Of a DNA stretch of 64,000 bases, positions 35,817 through 44,192 are shown one piece after another; position 1 is the first letter of the stretch; each line of letters begins with the position of its first letter. The DNA comes from Parabacteroides goldsteinii (lineage in GTDB: Bacteria; Bacteroidota; Bacteroidia; Bacteroidales; Tannerellaceae): contig NZ_JADNBB010000009.1 of NCBI RefSeq assembly GCF_015550595.1, forward strand, positions 124,001-188,000, read 5' to 3'. The notes under the pieces were generated by a model. It was not told the origin of the DNA. It did no database searches and saw only the letters and a program-made list of their open reading frames with translations. Made by a program: the position numbers and the translations under genes.

Positions 35817-37652
35817 ATGATGAAAGAGTTACAGTTGCTGTTAAAGAAGTTTTTTGGGTATACTTCTTTCCGCCCGTTACAGGCGGAGATCATACAACGT
35901 ATTTTGAGGAAAGAGGATTCGCTGGTGCTGATGCCTACCGGTGGAGGAAAATCAATTTGTTTTCAGTTACCAGCCATTTATATGCCGGGAACAGCTGTCG
36001 TTATCTCCCCTTTGATCGCCTTGATGAAAGATCAGGTGGGCGGATTGGTAGCCAACGGGATTCCGGCGGCGGCCCTCAACAGCATGATGCCCGAAGAAGA
36101 ACGCCATCAGATCAAACAACTCTGCATCCAGGGGAAAATCAAACTACTTTACCTGTCGCCCGAAGCATTGGTAAGCGAACTGCATTGGTTGCTTCCACGC
36201 ATGGATATCTCCTTGATTGCGATCGACGAAGCGCATTGTATCTCACATTGGGGACACGATTTCCGGCCGGAGTATACACAACTGGCCGTGTTGAAAGAGC
36301 ACTTTCCCAAAATACCGATCGTAGCCCTGACCGCAACAGCCGACAAGGTTACGCGAACGGATATTGTCAACCAGTTGAACCTCCGCAACCCGGAAGTATT
36401 CGTCTCTTCTTTCGACCGCCCCAACCTCTCCCTGACCATCCGCCGGGGATTGAATAAAAAAGAAAAAACAGCCGCCATCGTCCATTTTATCCATGCACAC
36501 CGGAACCAAAGCGGGATCGTTTATTGCATGAGCCGCAACAGCACCGAAAACATGGCAGAAGAGTTATCTTCTTATGGAATCAAAGCCGTAGCCTATCATG
36601 CCGGACTTCAACCTGCCCAACGTGAAAAGGCACAGGATGATTTCATCAACGACCGCGTAAATGTGGTCTGTGCCACCGTAGCTTTCGGTATGGGGATTGA
36701 CAAAAGTAACGTGCGCTGGGTCGTACATTATAACATGCCCGGAAGCATAGAGAACTATTACCAGGAGATAGGACGCGCCGGACGGGACGGAATGAAAAGC
36801 GACACGTTGTTGTTTTATTCGGTTGGCGATCTGCTCGTACTCCGTCGTTTTGCCGAGGAAAGCGGCCAAAAGGATGTCAACCTACAAAAACTGAACCGGA
36901 TGAGACGGTATTGCGAAGCCGATATTTGCCGCCGACGCATCCTGTTGAGTTATTTCGGTGAAGAGACAGATCATGATTGCGGAAATTGCGATGTTTGTAA
37001 GAACCCTCCTCAACGCTTCGACGGTAGTGTATTGGTTCAGAAAGCACTTAGCGCCATCTTCAGGACAGGTCAGTTTGTCGGCATGAATACCTTGATCAAT
37101 ATTCTCCGCGGATCGGAAAAGGCGGATATCACCGAAAAAGGATATGATAAGCTAAAAACCTATGGTGCCGGAAAAGACCTGACATATAAGGAATGGAAAG
37201 AATATCTCTATCAGATGCTCCAATTAGGGTACATCGAAATCGATTATGTGAACGCCGGGATTCTGAAAGTAACTCCGTTAGGACGAAAAGTGTTGTTCGG
37301 CGAACAGAAGGCGATGATGTCTATTTACAAGGAACCGGAAGAAAAGACCTATTTCAGAAGAAGAGACTCCAAATTCAAATATCGCCCGATCAAACCGCTC
37401 AAATCGGCATCGGTCGAAGAGACGTTGCTCGATTCACTCCAGCAACTCCGTAAGCAGATTGCCGAAAGAGAACAAACACCGGCTTATATCATATTCTCCG
37501 ATGATTCACTGGAAGACATGGTACAAAAGAAACCGGTTACCCTGGACGAGTTCAGTGATATCCGGGGCGTCGGGGAAATCAAACTGGAGAAATACGGAAA
37601 GGTATTCGTGGCATTGATCCGGTTTGTATTGCGACTGCCGAAAGAAGGATAA
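35817..37652 (+). CDS. recQ: ATP-dependent DNA helicase RecQ
   Basis: The 611-residue protein unwinds 3'-5' in recombination and fork repair. In order it has the RecQ N-terminal motif FGYTSFRPLQAEII, Walker A MPTGGGKS (Lys45), IDEAHCISHWGHDFRPEY (DEAH plus the RecQ aromatic loop), helicase C motifs up to QEIGRAGRDG, the RQC zinc cysteines (CEADICRRR... CGNCDVC), a winged helix (TYKEWKEYLYQMLQLGYIEIDY) and a C-terminal HRDC domain (about 530-600). It is full length. The start ATG-ATG at 35817 is 16 bases after the second -7 box. Confidence 0.96.
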   Translation: MMKELQLLLKKFFGYTSFRPLQAEIIQRILRKEDSLVLMPTGGGKSICFQLPAIYMPGTAVVISPLIALMKDQVGGLVANGIPAAALNSMMPEEERHQIKQLCIQGKIKLLYLSPEALVSELHWLLPRMDISLIAIDEAHCISHWGHDFRPEYTQLAVLKEHFPKIPIVALTATADKVTRTDIVNQLNLRNPEVFVSSFDRPNLSLTIRRGLNKKEKTAAIVHFIHAHRNQSGIVYCMSRNSTENMAEELSSYGIKAVAYHAGLQPAQREKAQDDFINDRVNVVCATVAFGMGIDKSNVRWVVHYNMPGSIENYYQEIGRAGRDGMKSDTLLFYSVGDLLVLRRFAEESGQKDVNLQKLNRMRRYCEADICRRRILLSYFGEETDHDCGNCDVCKNPPQRFDGSVLVQKALSAIFRTGQFVGMNTLINILRGSEKADITEKGYDKLKTYGAGKDLTYKEWKEYLYQMLQLGYIEIDYVNAGILKVTPLGRKVLFGEQKAMMSIYKEPEEKTYFRRRDSKFKYRPIKPLKSASVEETLLDSLQQLRKQIAEREQTPAYIIFSDDSLEDMVQKKPVTLDEFSDIRGVGEIKLEKYGKVFVALIRFVLRLPKEG

Positions 37653-37696
37653 ATTTCCCTCATTTTATTTCAGTTTCCGAATATTACGTTTGAGGT

Positions 37697-37727
37697 GCCC
37701 AAATTACCGTTACGGTAAAAAATGGGC
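37697..37727 (+). terminator. Possible terminator after recQ
   Basis: ttaccgt-t-acggtaa (37704-37718) with outer gccca/tgggc pairs. It sits 45 bases after the recQ stop but lacks a T-run. Confidence 0.35.
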
Positions 37728-37833
37728 AGGCTCTTACAAAACTTTCCTGTACTTTAGCTTCCGAAACAAAGAAACGGGGACAGTACACCCTGCTACCCGA
37801 TCAACATAGTATTAACTTATAAATAAACAGCTT

Positions 37834-38040
37834 ATGAATACACTAAGTTTAAAGTTGTCTCAAAGCATATCCCAATTGTATGAGACTTTGTGCCAGGTTG
37901 GAAGAAGTACATTTGCTGAATTACAAAGAGCGACAAATTTTCAGGACACCGAACTTTGTCTGGCTCTATGCTCTCTTATGCATGATAATAAAATATATCA
38001 GGCTCGTATCAGTAATACCATTTATTACATCCTCAAATAA
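37834..38040 (+). CDS. Small winged-helix protein (DUF2582-like)
   Basis: The 68-residue protein looks like a lone winged helix: LSQLYETLCQVGRSTFAELQRATNFQDTELCLALCSLMHDNKIYQARISNTIYYIL, with a helix-turn-helix and a two-strand wing. It resembles the short Bacteroides proteins grouped as winged-helix DUF2582; assignment is from pattern memory. It converges on the pabC gene, ending 8 bases inside the last codons of that gene. Target and role are unknown. Confidence 0.65.
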   Translation: MNTLSLKLSQSISQLYETLCQVGRSTFAELQRATNFQDTELCLALCSLMHDNKIYQARISNTIYYILK

Positions 38041-38620
38041 CCGAACTCACAGGGAACTCAATCTCACCGAAGCCGATCATCGCATTAAACAAACGGATCA
38101 GTGAATAACGGGATAAGTCCTGTGGACGGATAGTGCCCGGAACAATAATTTCCTTCCCCAATAGAGATGCCCGCATCGTTCCTTCCAACAGAGGAACCTC
38201 GGGTGTCTCCCATTGCTCTCCATTCCATAATGCAATATTAGCGATCGAGGTATCAGTCAGGAAGCCGTCACGCACGATCAGAATATCATCAGCATCACCT
38301 TTCTGTTTAAATAATTCATCCAGTTTTTGACGGTTACTGCTTTTATAGGTGTAATCCAATCCATCGGATGTTACAAGTTTCAGACTTGTCACGGGGCGAA
38401 TCGTGTAAGGCATGTATTCGACTTTTTCCACCTCTTCCCGATATTCAATCCGGCATTTGGTGCGTTCGGTATACTCTCCCGGCTGAATATAATCAGCCAG
38501 ATTGATGGGTAAATTACATTCAAATATATCTCTCCGCGTCCGGTTGAAGCGGTAATTATGGAAGCCCAGATTAACAGCTTTTCCATTCTCTATACGGATT
38601 GTTTCAATAAATTGGCACAT
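38033..38620 (-). CDS. pabC: Aminotransferase class IV, probable 4-amino-4-deoxychorismate lyase
   Basis: The 195-residue PLP enzyme is shorter than E. coli PabC (about 270). FIETIRIENGKAVNLGFHNYRFNRT is the class IV start, K93 in DYTYKSSNR is the likely PLP lysine, and DILIVRDGFLTDTSIANIALW and PLLEGTMRASLL are the conserved C-terminal blocks. It would split aminodeoxychorismate into p-aminobenzoate and pyruvate for folate. It overlaps the pabB gene by 17 bases, which strongly supports the pathway role. Its stop overlaps the end of the convergent winged-helix gene. Confidence 0.85.
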   Translation of the reverse strand: MCQFIETIRIENGKAVNLGFHNYRFNRTRRDIFECNLPINLADYIQPGEYTERTKCRIEYREEVEKVEYMPYTIRPVTSLKLVTSDGLDYTYKSSNRQKLDELFKQKGDADDILIVRDGFLTDTSIANIALWNGEQWETPEVPLLEGTMRASLLGKEIIVPGTIRPQDLSRYSLIRLFNAMIGFGEIEFPVSSVI

Positions 38621-39590
38621 ATACTTTTTGTTTCATTTCATTATACTCACTTTGTAAATCACTTTGGGAAGTAATACCTCCACCGCTTTTGAAAAGCAGT
38701 CGGTTCCCTTCCTGTTCCAGAAAACGGATCATCACGGCACTATCCAGACGGTTTCCGTCGAAATACCCCATTACACCAGTATAAAATCCCCGTTCATACG
38801 TTTCAGCTTCCTCAATAATCTCCATCGTCTTTTTCTTGGGTGCACCGGTAATAGATCCGGCTGGTAGCAGGCAGAACAGAATATCTCCTAAAGTTCCTTT
38901 CCAGTCATCCGGCAACTTTCCTCTGATCTCCGAGCTGACCTGTAATAATCGGCCTTTATTCGTCTGTAGCTCGTCGATGTACCGATATCGCGACACCGTA
39001 ACTTCTGAAGCAACCTGGCTCAGGTCATTACGGATCAGATCGACAATCGTTGCATGTTCGGCTTCTTCCTTTTTATCTGCGAGGATTCGTTCACGTGCAT
39101 TCGGCAGAGACGCATCGATCGTACCTTTCATCGGATACGAATAAATAAAGCCATCCTCTATACGCACGAATATCTCAGGGGAGAAAACGACAAAACGATC
39201 TTTCACCCATAGTTTATAAGTGGATCGGGAAAAATAAAATATTTCCTCCAATGTCAGGTTCGTCCGTACCGGAGTTGCACAAGTCAGATTGACAAGATAA
39301 GAATTGCCCGCATGAATATGACCGGATACGGTTTGAAAAGACCGGGAATAGGTCTCGTAAGAAACCGGTAGGGTTTCCCATTCGAACGGCTTCTCCGGGA
39401 ACTTTATTCCACCGGTAATTACGTTGGAAAAACCATTCAGGTCATACAATAACTCATCCGGATCGATCGATTCCGGTTCCGCAACCCAAACATGTTCCTG
39501 CTTATAATCGACGATAAACATAAAAGACCGTCCGGATACTCCCAATTGATTCATATACCGGACGGCTTCTTCTTTATTGTAAAATATCAT
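38604..39590 (-). CDS. pabB: Aminodeoxychorismate synthase component I
   Basis: The 328-residue protein is a chorismate-binding enzyme of the PabB/TrpE type without the long N-terminal domain. Motifs: YPMKGTIDAS, DLIRNDLSQVASEVTVSRYRYIDELQTNKGRLLQVSSEIRGKLP, LPAGSITGAPKKKTMEIIEEAE, and RGFYTGVMGYFDGNRLDSAVMIRFLE. The GAPKKKTMEII form fits PabB rather than TrpE, and the overlap with pabC agrees. It would need a PabA-like glutaminase encoded elsewhere. Its start overlaps the stop of the aguB gene by four bases (ATGA type). Confidence 0.88.
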   Translation of the reverse strand: MIFYNKEEAVRYMNQLGVSGRSFMFIVDYKQEHVWVAEPESIDPDELLYDLNGFSNVITGGIKFPEKPFEWETLPVSYETYSRSFQTVSGHIHAGNSYLVNLTCATPVRTNLTLEEIFYFSRSTYKLWVKDRFVVFSPEIFVRIEDGFIYSYPMKGTIDASLPNARERILADKKEEAEHATIVDLIRNDLSQVASEVTVSRYRYIDELQTNKGRLLQVSSEIRGKLPDDWKGTLGDILFCLLPAGSITGAPKKKTMEIIEEAETYERGFYTGVMGYFDGNRLDSAVMIRFLEQEGNRLLFKSGGGITSQSDLQSEYNEMKQKVYVPIY

Positions 39591-40462
39591 ATCAAAAATC
39601 GCTCAGTCAATCCGCCGAAAGCATCGATACGACGGTCACGGAAGAACGGCCACCAACGACGCACATTCTCACTCCGTGCTTTGTCGATCTCCACAACACG
39701 TACTTCCTCATGGTCGTTCGGGAACTCAGCCAGGAGCTCTCCCTGCGGACCGGCCACAAAACTGTTTCCCCAGAACTGGATACCGTTTGTCTGCCCCGAA
39801 GGGTCCGTCTCATGTCCCGTACGGTTCACGGTGATCACCGGAAGACCATTTGCCACCGCATGCCCGCGTTGTATCGTAACCCAGGCATCCAGCTGACGTT
39901 TCTTTTCTTCCGCCGTATCACTGCTTTCCCAACCGATAGCGGTCGGATAAATCAACAATTCGGCTCCTTTCATCGCCATCAAGCGGGCTGCTTCCGGATA
40001 CCACTGGTCCCAGCAAACCAGCACTCCGAGCTTTCCGACGGAAGTCTCTATCGGTTCGAATCCCAGGTCACCGGGAGTGAAATAAAATTTCTCGTAATAT
40101 GCCGGATCATCCGGTATATGCATTTTCCGGTATTTTCCGGCAATCGTTCCGTCTTTCTCTAATACGACAGCTGTATTATGATACAATCCCGGAGCACGTT
40201 TTTCAAAGAGGGAAAGCACCAACACGATCCCCAGTTCTTTAGCCAACGCACCGAACTCTTCCGTGGATGGTCCCGGAATTGTTTCAGCCTGGTCGAATAC
40301 CTGTGTGTCCTCCGTCTGGCAGAAATACAGGCCGTTATGCAATTCCTGCAACACAACCAACTCCGCTCCTTCTTCGGCACAAAGACGGATATTACTTTTC
40401 AGTTTCTTTATATTATCTAACCGGTCACAGGTGTTCGCCTGTTGGATTAATCCTATCTTCAT
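39587..40462 (-). CDS. aguB: N-carbamoylputrescine amidase
   Basis: This 291-residue nitrilase-superfamily enzyme has the catalytic set E40 (VVLQELHN), K113 (YRKMHIPDDP) and C150 (GVLVCWDQWYPEAARL). The blocks YYEKFYFTPGDLGF and YPTAIGWES are typical of AguB. It hydrolyses N-carbamoylputrescine to putrescine, ammonia and CO2, the step after agmatine deiminase, whose gene lies 14 bases upstream. This pair forms the arginine-agmatine-putrescine route. Confidence 0.93.
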   Translation of the reverse strand: MKIGLIQQANTCDRLDNIKKLKSNIRLCAEEGAELVVLQELHNGLYFCQTEDTQVFDQAETIPGPSTEEFGALAKELGIVLVLSLFEKRAPGLYHNTAVVLEKDGTIAGKYRKMHIPDDPAYYEKFYFTPGDLGFEPIETSVGKLGVLVCWDQWYPEAARLMAMKGAELLIYPTAIGWESSDTAEEKKRQLDAWVTIQRGHAVANGLPVITVNRTGHETDPSGQTNGIQFWGNSFVAGPQGELLAEFPNDHEEVRVVEIDKARSENVRRWWPFFRDRRIDAFGGLTERFLI

Positions 40463-40476
40463 CTAATTCTCTATTT

Positions 40477-41505
40477 TCAATTAACAAACTCTTTCGGATA
40501 CTGCATCGTCACGCAATGCAATGAACCATGTTGCTTAATTAACGGTAAACAATTAATACCTACAATCTCTCTGTCCGGAAACGCCGTCTGCAAAGCAGCT
40601 TTCGCAACCTCATCTTTCGGTGAATTATAAAAAGGAACAAGTACCGCCCCGTTTATAATAAGGAAATTTGCATAGGTAGCCGGCAAACGTTCGCCCTCCC
40701 ATTCCACTTTATCGGCCATAGGCAAAGCGATCAGCCGGTAGGGTTCGCCATTCTCCTGCGTAAACTCTTTCAGCTCTTCCTCCATCTCCTGCAATTCGGC
40801 ATAATGCTCATCTTCTTCATCCGTACACTGTACATAAGCGATCGTATCTTCACTACAGAAACGAGCCAATGTATCGACATGGCTATCGGTATCGTCACCG
40901 GCCAGATAACCGCTCTCTATCCACAAAATACGGTTCAGGCCGAATACCTGTTTCAGATAATTTTCCAGCTCTTCCTGCTGAAGATATTCATTCCTGTTCA
41001 CGGAAGAAAGACATTCGACCGTAGTCAGCAAAGTTCCCTTGCCATCCGATTCGATACTACCGCCTTCCAACACGAACGGTTGCATATTGACAGGGATCAC
41101 CTCCTCTGCAAAAGTTTTGCCATGGAACAACTTCCGCGTGATCAGATTATCAAAGTTGGCGGCAAACTTCATACCCCAACCGTTGAATACAAAATCGTAT
41201 ACAACCGGAGTTCCTTCCTCGAAGACGGAAATACCTCCGTGGTCGCGTGCCCAGGTATCGTTTGTCTCCATTTCGCGGAAAAGAATACGGCTGTAATCCA
41301 CTTCTCCCAACTGAGAGCGTACCACCGATTCATCCGGACAAACAATCAATAGCTTCTCCCGCTTGATCACCTCTTTGGCAATCTCCACAAAACAAGGTAC
41401 CACCTCGTCGAGTATCGGCGCCCAATCCGTCCCTTCATGCGGCCAGGTTAGCTGAACCGCACTCTGCGGATACCATTCAGCCGGTAATATCGTTTTATTT
41501 TCCAT
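40477..41505 (-). CDS. aguA: Agmatine deiminase
   Basis: The 342-residue peptidylarginine-deiminase-type enzyme turns agmatine into N-carbamoylputrescine. Catalytic Cys is at about 331 (GSLHCVTMQYP); NDTWARDHGGISVF, VLEGGSIESDGKGTLLTT and GDDTDSHVDTLARF hold the other active-site residues. I take the ATG at 41505 (MENKTILPAEWYPQ) as the start; a longer frame begins with TTG at 41526 and adds seven residues. It is the first gene of aguA-aguB-pabB-pabC. Confidence 0.94.
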   Translation of the reverse strand: MENKTILPAEWYPQSAVQLTWPHEGTDWAPILDEVVPCFVEIAKEVIKREKLLIVCPDESVVRSQLGEVDYSRILFREMETNDTWARDHGGISVFEEGTPVVYDFVFNGWGMKFAANFDNLITRKLFHGKTFAEEVIPVNMQPFVLEGGSIESDGKGTLLTTVECLSSVNRNEYLQQEELENYLKQVFGLNRILWIESGYLAGDDTDSHVDTLARFCSEDTIAYVQCTDEEDEHYAELQEMEEELKEFTQENGEPYRLIALPMADKVEWEGERLPATYANFLIINGAVLVPFYNSPKDEVAKAALQTAFPDREIVGINCLPLIKQHGSLHCVTMQYPKEFVN

Positions 41506-41653
41506 GTTTGCTTGTTTTATTTTCAAACCATTAACAAAAATATCATTCCCCTTCTATAATAACTTTAAGCCTTTCCGGATCTGATTGATATTTATTTTCT
41601 TTCAAATATTTCAATGCTTTCTTTATTGTATGACTTTTATTATACTGTAGATG

Positions 41654-41661
41654 CAAAGGTA
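41654..41661 (-). promoter_or_regulatory. -7 box for the aguA operon
   Basis: Minus-strand TACCTTTG is an exact -7 consensus about 150 bases upstream of aguA. No good -33 box was found at 19-21 bases. Confidence 0.4.
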
Positions 41662-41689
41662 ATAATATTTAGAAAATCTTCTCCATTTA

Positions 41690-41737
41690 TTTGGAATCTT
41701 CAGAATCCTCATTAACTTTGCCCCACAAAGTACTTTT
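41690..41737 (+). promoter_or_regulatory. Promoter and operator of the membrane protein / regulator genes
   Basis: TTTG (41690-41693), 19 nt, TAACTTTG (41713-41720) is a full Bacteroidetes promoter. Overlapping its -7 box is ACTTTG-N5-CAAAGTACTTTT (41715-41737), an inverted repeat that recurs before creD at 42675-42697. This is a good candidate for self-control by the winged-helix protein encoded at 42369. Confidence 0.75.
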
Positions 41738-41748
41738 TACCGTAGCAT

Positions 41749-42372
41749 ATGAACAAACAAGTAGAAGACATAAAAGCTATTCGCGAGATGATGGAAAGAT
41801 CATCCAAGTTCCTTTCGTTAAGCGGTTTGTCCGGTATATCGGCCGGAGTTATAGCGATTATCGGGGCAGCACTCGCCTACTTCCATATTCTGAGAGAACC
41901 GGCAAATGCCGACTTCAATACGACACACGAAGCGATGTTCCGCGAGATCACTTTGTTGATCACGGATGCTGCGGCCGTCTTGCTCTTTTCTATTTGTTTC
42001 GGAATCTACTTCTCCTGGAGAAAATCTGTAAAGAATAACCTGATGCCCTCCAAAAGCCTGATAAAAAGAACACTTTACAGCCTTGGTATCCCCCTTGTTA
42101 CCGGAGGGATCTTTGCTCTTATTTTCTTGTTGCGTGGCGACCTGGCAATGGCTATCACCATGACACTGACTTTTTATGGTTTGGCATTAATCAATGTTTC
42201 CAAATATACCCTTGATGAAGTCCACTATCTGGGTCTGACAGAAATCGTATTGGGTATCATCGCCGCTTTGTTTCCCGACTGGAGCCTCCTGCTCTGGACT
42301 ATTGGATTCGGAGCCTGCCATATCATTTACGGAACAGCTATGTACGTCAAATATGACTTGAAGAAAGCATGA
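41749..42372 (+). CDS. Multi-pass membrane protein of unknown function
   Basis: A 207-residue protein with about six hydrophobic segments (LSGISAGVIAIIGAALAYF, ITDAAAVLLFSICFGIYF, LGIPLVTGGIFALIFLL, LAMAITMTLTFYGLALI, GLTEIVLGIIAALF, LLLWTIGFGACHIIYG). No enzyme motif is seen. Its stop overlaps the next gene by four bases (ATGA type), so it is translationally coupled to the winged-helix regulator. It may sense or respond to the same envelope stress as CreD; that is inference. Confidence 0.8.
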   Translation: MNKQVEDIKAIREMMERSSKFLSLSGLSGISAGVIAIIGAALAYFHILREPANADFNTTHEAMFREITLLITDAAAVLLFSICFGIYFSWRKSVKNNLMPSKSLIKRTLYSLGIPLVTGGIFALIFLLRGDLAMAITMTLTFYGLALINVSKYTLDEVHYLGLTEIVLGIIAALFPDWSLLLWTIGFGACHIIYGTAMYVKYDLKKA

Positions 42373-42659
42373 AAAACATACTGTCCAAATTAAACAAAGC
42401 TTTCGAAAGCCGGATTCGACTGGGTATCATGTCTATCCTGTCGGTAAACGAATCAGCCGACTTCAACACCATGAAGCAACTGATGGAATTGACCGACGGA
42501 AACCTGGCCAGCCACTTGAAAGCCTTGGAGAACATCGGATACATCCAGTCCTCCAAGCAATTCATCGGCAGGAAACCTAACACACAATATATGATTACCG
42601 AAGAAGGCAGAAAATGCTTCCGAGAACACCTGGACGCATTGGAAGAACTCATCAAATAA
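42369..42659 (+). CDS. Winged-helix transcriptional regulator
   Basis: The 96-residue protein is a single winged-helix domain of the HTH_34/MarR-like type: LNKAFESRIRLGIMSILSVNESADFNTMKQLMELTDGNLASHLKALENIGYIQSSKQFIGRKPNTQYMITEEGRKCF. The recognition helix is around DGNLASHLKALE and the wing around IGRKPNTQY. Proteins of this kind often precede creD in Bacteroidetes. Two matching inverted repeats flank the gene (41715-41737 and 42675-42697) and are likely its binding sites. Confidence 0.85.
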   Translation: MKNILSKLNKAFESRIRLGIMSILSVNESADFNTMKQLMELTDGNLASHLKALENIGYIQSSKQFIGRKPNTQYMITEEGRKCFREHLDALEELIK

Positions 42660-42674
42660 TTTTTTTACCCATTT

Positions 42675-42697
42675 ACTTTGAAATACAAAGTACTTTT
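42675..42697 (+). promoter_or_regulatory. Second copy of the operator, before creD
   Basis: ACTTTG-N5-CAAAGTACTTTT, the same as 41715-41737 except for the spacer (aaata here, cccca there). TTACTTTG at 42673-42680 is one base off the -7 consensus, so a second promoter may sit here. Confidence 0.65.
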
Positions 42698-42722
42698 AAA
42701 CTACAATAAACAGGTTAAGATT

Positions 42723-44087
42723 ATGGAAACAACAATCAAAAAAGCAGCAAAAATCAATCAGTCCATTACATTTAAAGCACTGATTATCGGCTTTCTGACC
42801 CTTATCCTACTAATCCCGGGAATAATGATCCAGGATCTGATACGGGAACGGCAAGACAGAAGTGTTGAAACGATCGAAAAGATCAATGCCAAATGGAGTA
42901 ATGCCCAAACCATCTGCGGTCCTATACTCTCTATCCCCTACACGACCACGCATGAAGGTTCTAACAATAAAACAATGCTTCAGGAGCACATCCTCAATAT
43001 AACTCCTGAAAATTTGAATATCAATACCCAATTATACCCGGAAGAAAGATATTACGGAATCTATAAAACGATCCTTTACAAAAGTGAATTAGACATATCC
43101 GGAAATTTTGAAAAGATCAATTTCCAAAAGATCGATAATAATACCATACATTGGGATCAGGCCTTCCTTACAATCGGCGTTTCCGACTTAAGAGGTATCA
43201 CGGATAATATCGACTTTACTTTCGACAACAAACAATATCCGGTCGAAGCAGCCGGTAACAATGACAGATTAATGGGAAAAGTATTGGTCATCAGCTTAAA
43301 TAATCCCGACTCTCTGTTGACTGGTCATGCATTAAATTTCAATTGCAAACTGAAGCTAAACGGAAGTAGCAATATAAATTTCATCCCCATAGGTAAAACG
43401 TCCAAAGTTCATGTAGCAGGTACCTGGAAATCACCAGGCTTTATCGGTAACTTCAGTCCCGAACATACTATTACCGAAAATGGTTTCGACGCAAACTGGA
43501 GCATCCTTCGCTTCAACCGCAGCATACCTGAAACATGGATCGATAATCAGGCCGAAACATTCGAAGACAGCTCTTTCGGCGTCAACCTGATCGACCCGGT
43601 AAACCATTACCAACAAAACATGCGTTCGGCAAAATACGCATTCATGTTCATCGCACTGACATTCGTCGTCTTTTTCTTTGTCGAAATACTGACAAAAAAA
43701 CGCATCCATCCCATCCAGTATTTGCTGGTCGGCATCGCCTTGATTCTGTTCTACAGTCTGCTTTTATCGATCTCCGAACAAATCAATTTCGGCATTGCCT
43801 ACCTGATTGCCAGTATGGCCACCATTGGACTGATAACGGTTTACGCCCATAGCATCTTTAAAAACAAGATGCAAACCGGAGCACTTGCTGCTATGTTATG
43901 TACACTCTACATTTTCCTTTATGTCGTTCTGCAACTGGAAGATGTCGCACTACTGATAGGAAGTATCGGATTATTTATTATCCTAGCCATAATTATGTTC
44001 TTCTCCCGCAAGATCAACTGGTATAAGCAGGAAGAAACGGAAGAAAACCTTATAAACGATATCCATATGATAACCCCAGATAAATAA
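42723..44087 (+). CDS. creD: Inner-membrane protein CreD
   Basis: A 454-residue protein with an N-terminal membrane segment (FKALIIGFLTLILLIPGIMI), a large periplasmic domain, the CreD block FGVNLIDPVNHYQQNMRSAKYAFMFIALTFVVFFFVEIL, and several C-terminal membrane segments (YLLVGIALILFYSLLLSISEQINFGIAYLIAS, LCTLYIFLYVVLQLEDVALLIGSIGLFIILAIIMF). CreD is linked to envelope stress and, in some bacteria, beta-lactam response. I start at the ATG at 42723; the longer open frame from 42678 uses TTG and would run through the operator. Confidence 0.92.
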   Translation: METTIKKAAKINQSITFKALIIGFLTLILLIPGIMIQDLIRERQDRSVETIEKINAKWSNAQTICGPILSIPYTTTHEGSNNKTMLQEHILNITPENLNINTQLYPEERYYGIYKTILYKSELDISGNFEKINFQKIDNNTIHWDQAFLTIGVSDLRGITDNIDFTFDNKQYPVEAAGNNDRLMGKVLVISLNNPDSLLTGHALNFNCKLKLNGSSNINFIPIGKTSKVHVAGTWKSPGFIGNFSPEHTITENGFDANWSILRFNRSIPETWIDNQAETFEDSSFGVNLIDPVNHYQQNMRSAKYAFMFIALTFVVFFFVEILTKKRIHPIQYLLVGIALILFYSLLLSISEQINFGIAYLIASMATIGLITVYAHSIFKNKMQTGALAAMLCTLYIFLYVVLQLEDVALLIGSIGLFIILAIIMFFSRKINWYKQEETEENLINDIHMITPDK

Positions 44088-44109
44088 CTTAACAAATTAT
44101 AAACAGTAA

Positions 44110-44155
44110 AAATCCCAGGTTCCGATTTCAACATCAATCAACCCGGGATTTTTTA
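44110..44155 (+). terminator. Terminator after creD
   Basis: aaatcccaggtt (44110-44121) and aacccgggattt (44140-44151) pair with one mismatch and run into a T tract. It lies between the convergent creD and the lipoprotein gene. Confidence 0.7.
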
Positions 44156-44192
44156 TTCAATCAATCTTTGATTATTTTTTTATTTAAGCTTG

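Noticed and set aside
42678-42722. Longer creD start (TTG at 42678)
   Set aside because: It would place the N-terminus across the operator-like site and uses a rare start; the ATG at 42723 begins a normal creD sequence.
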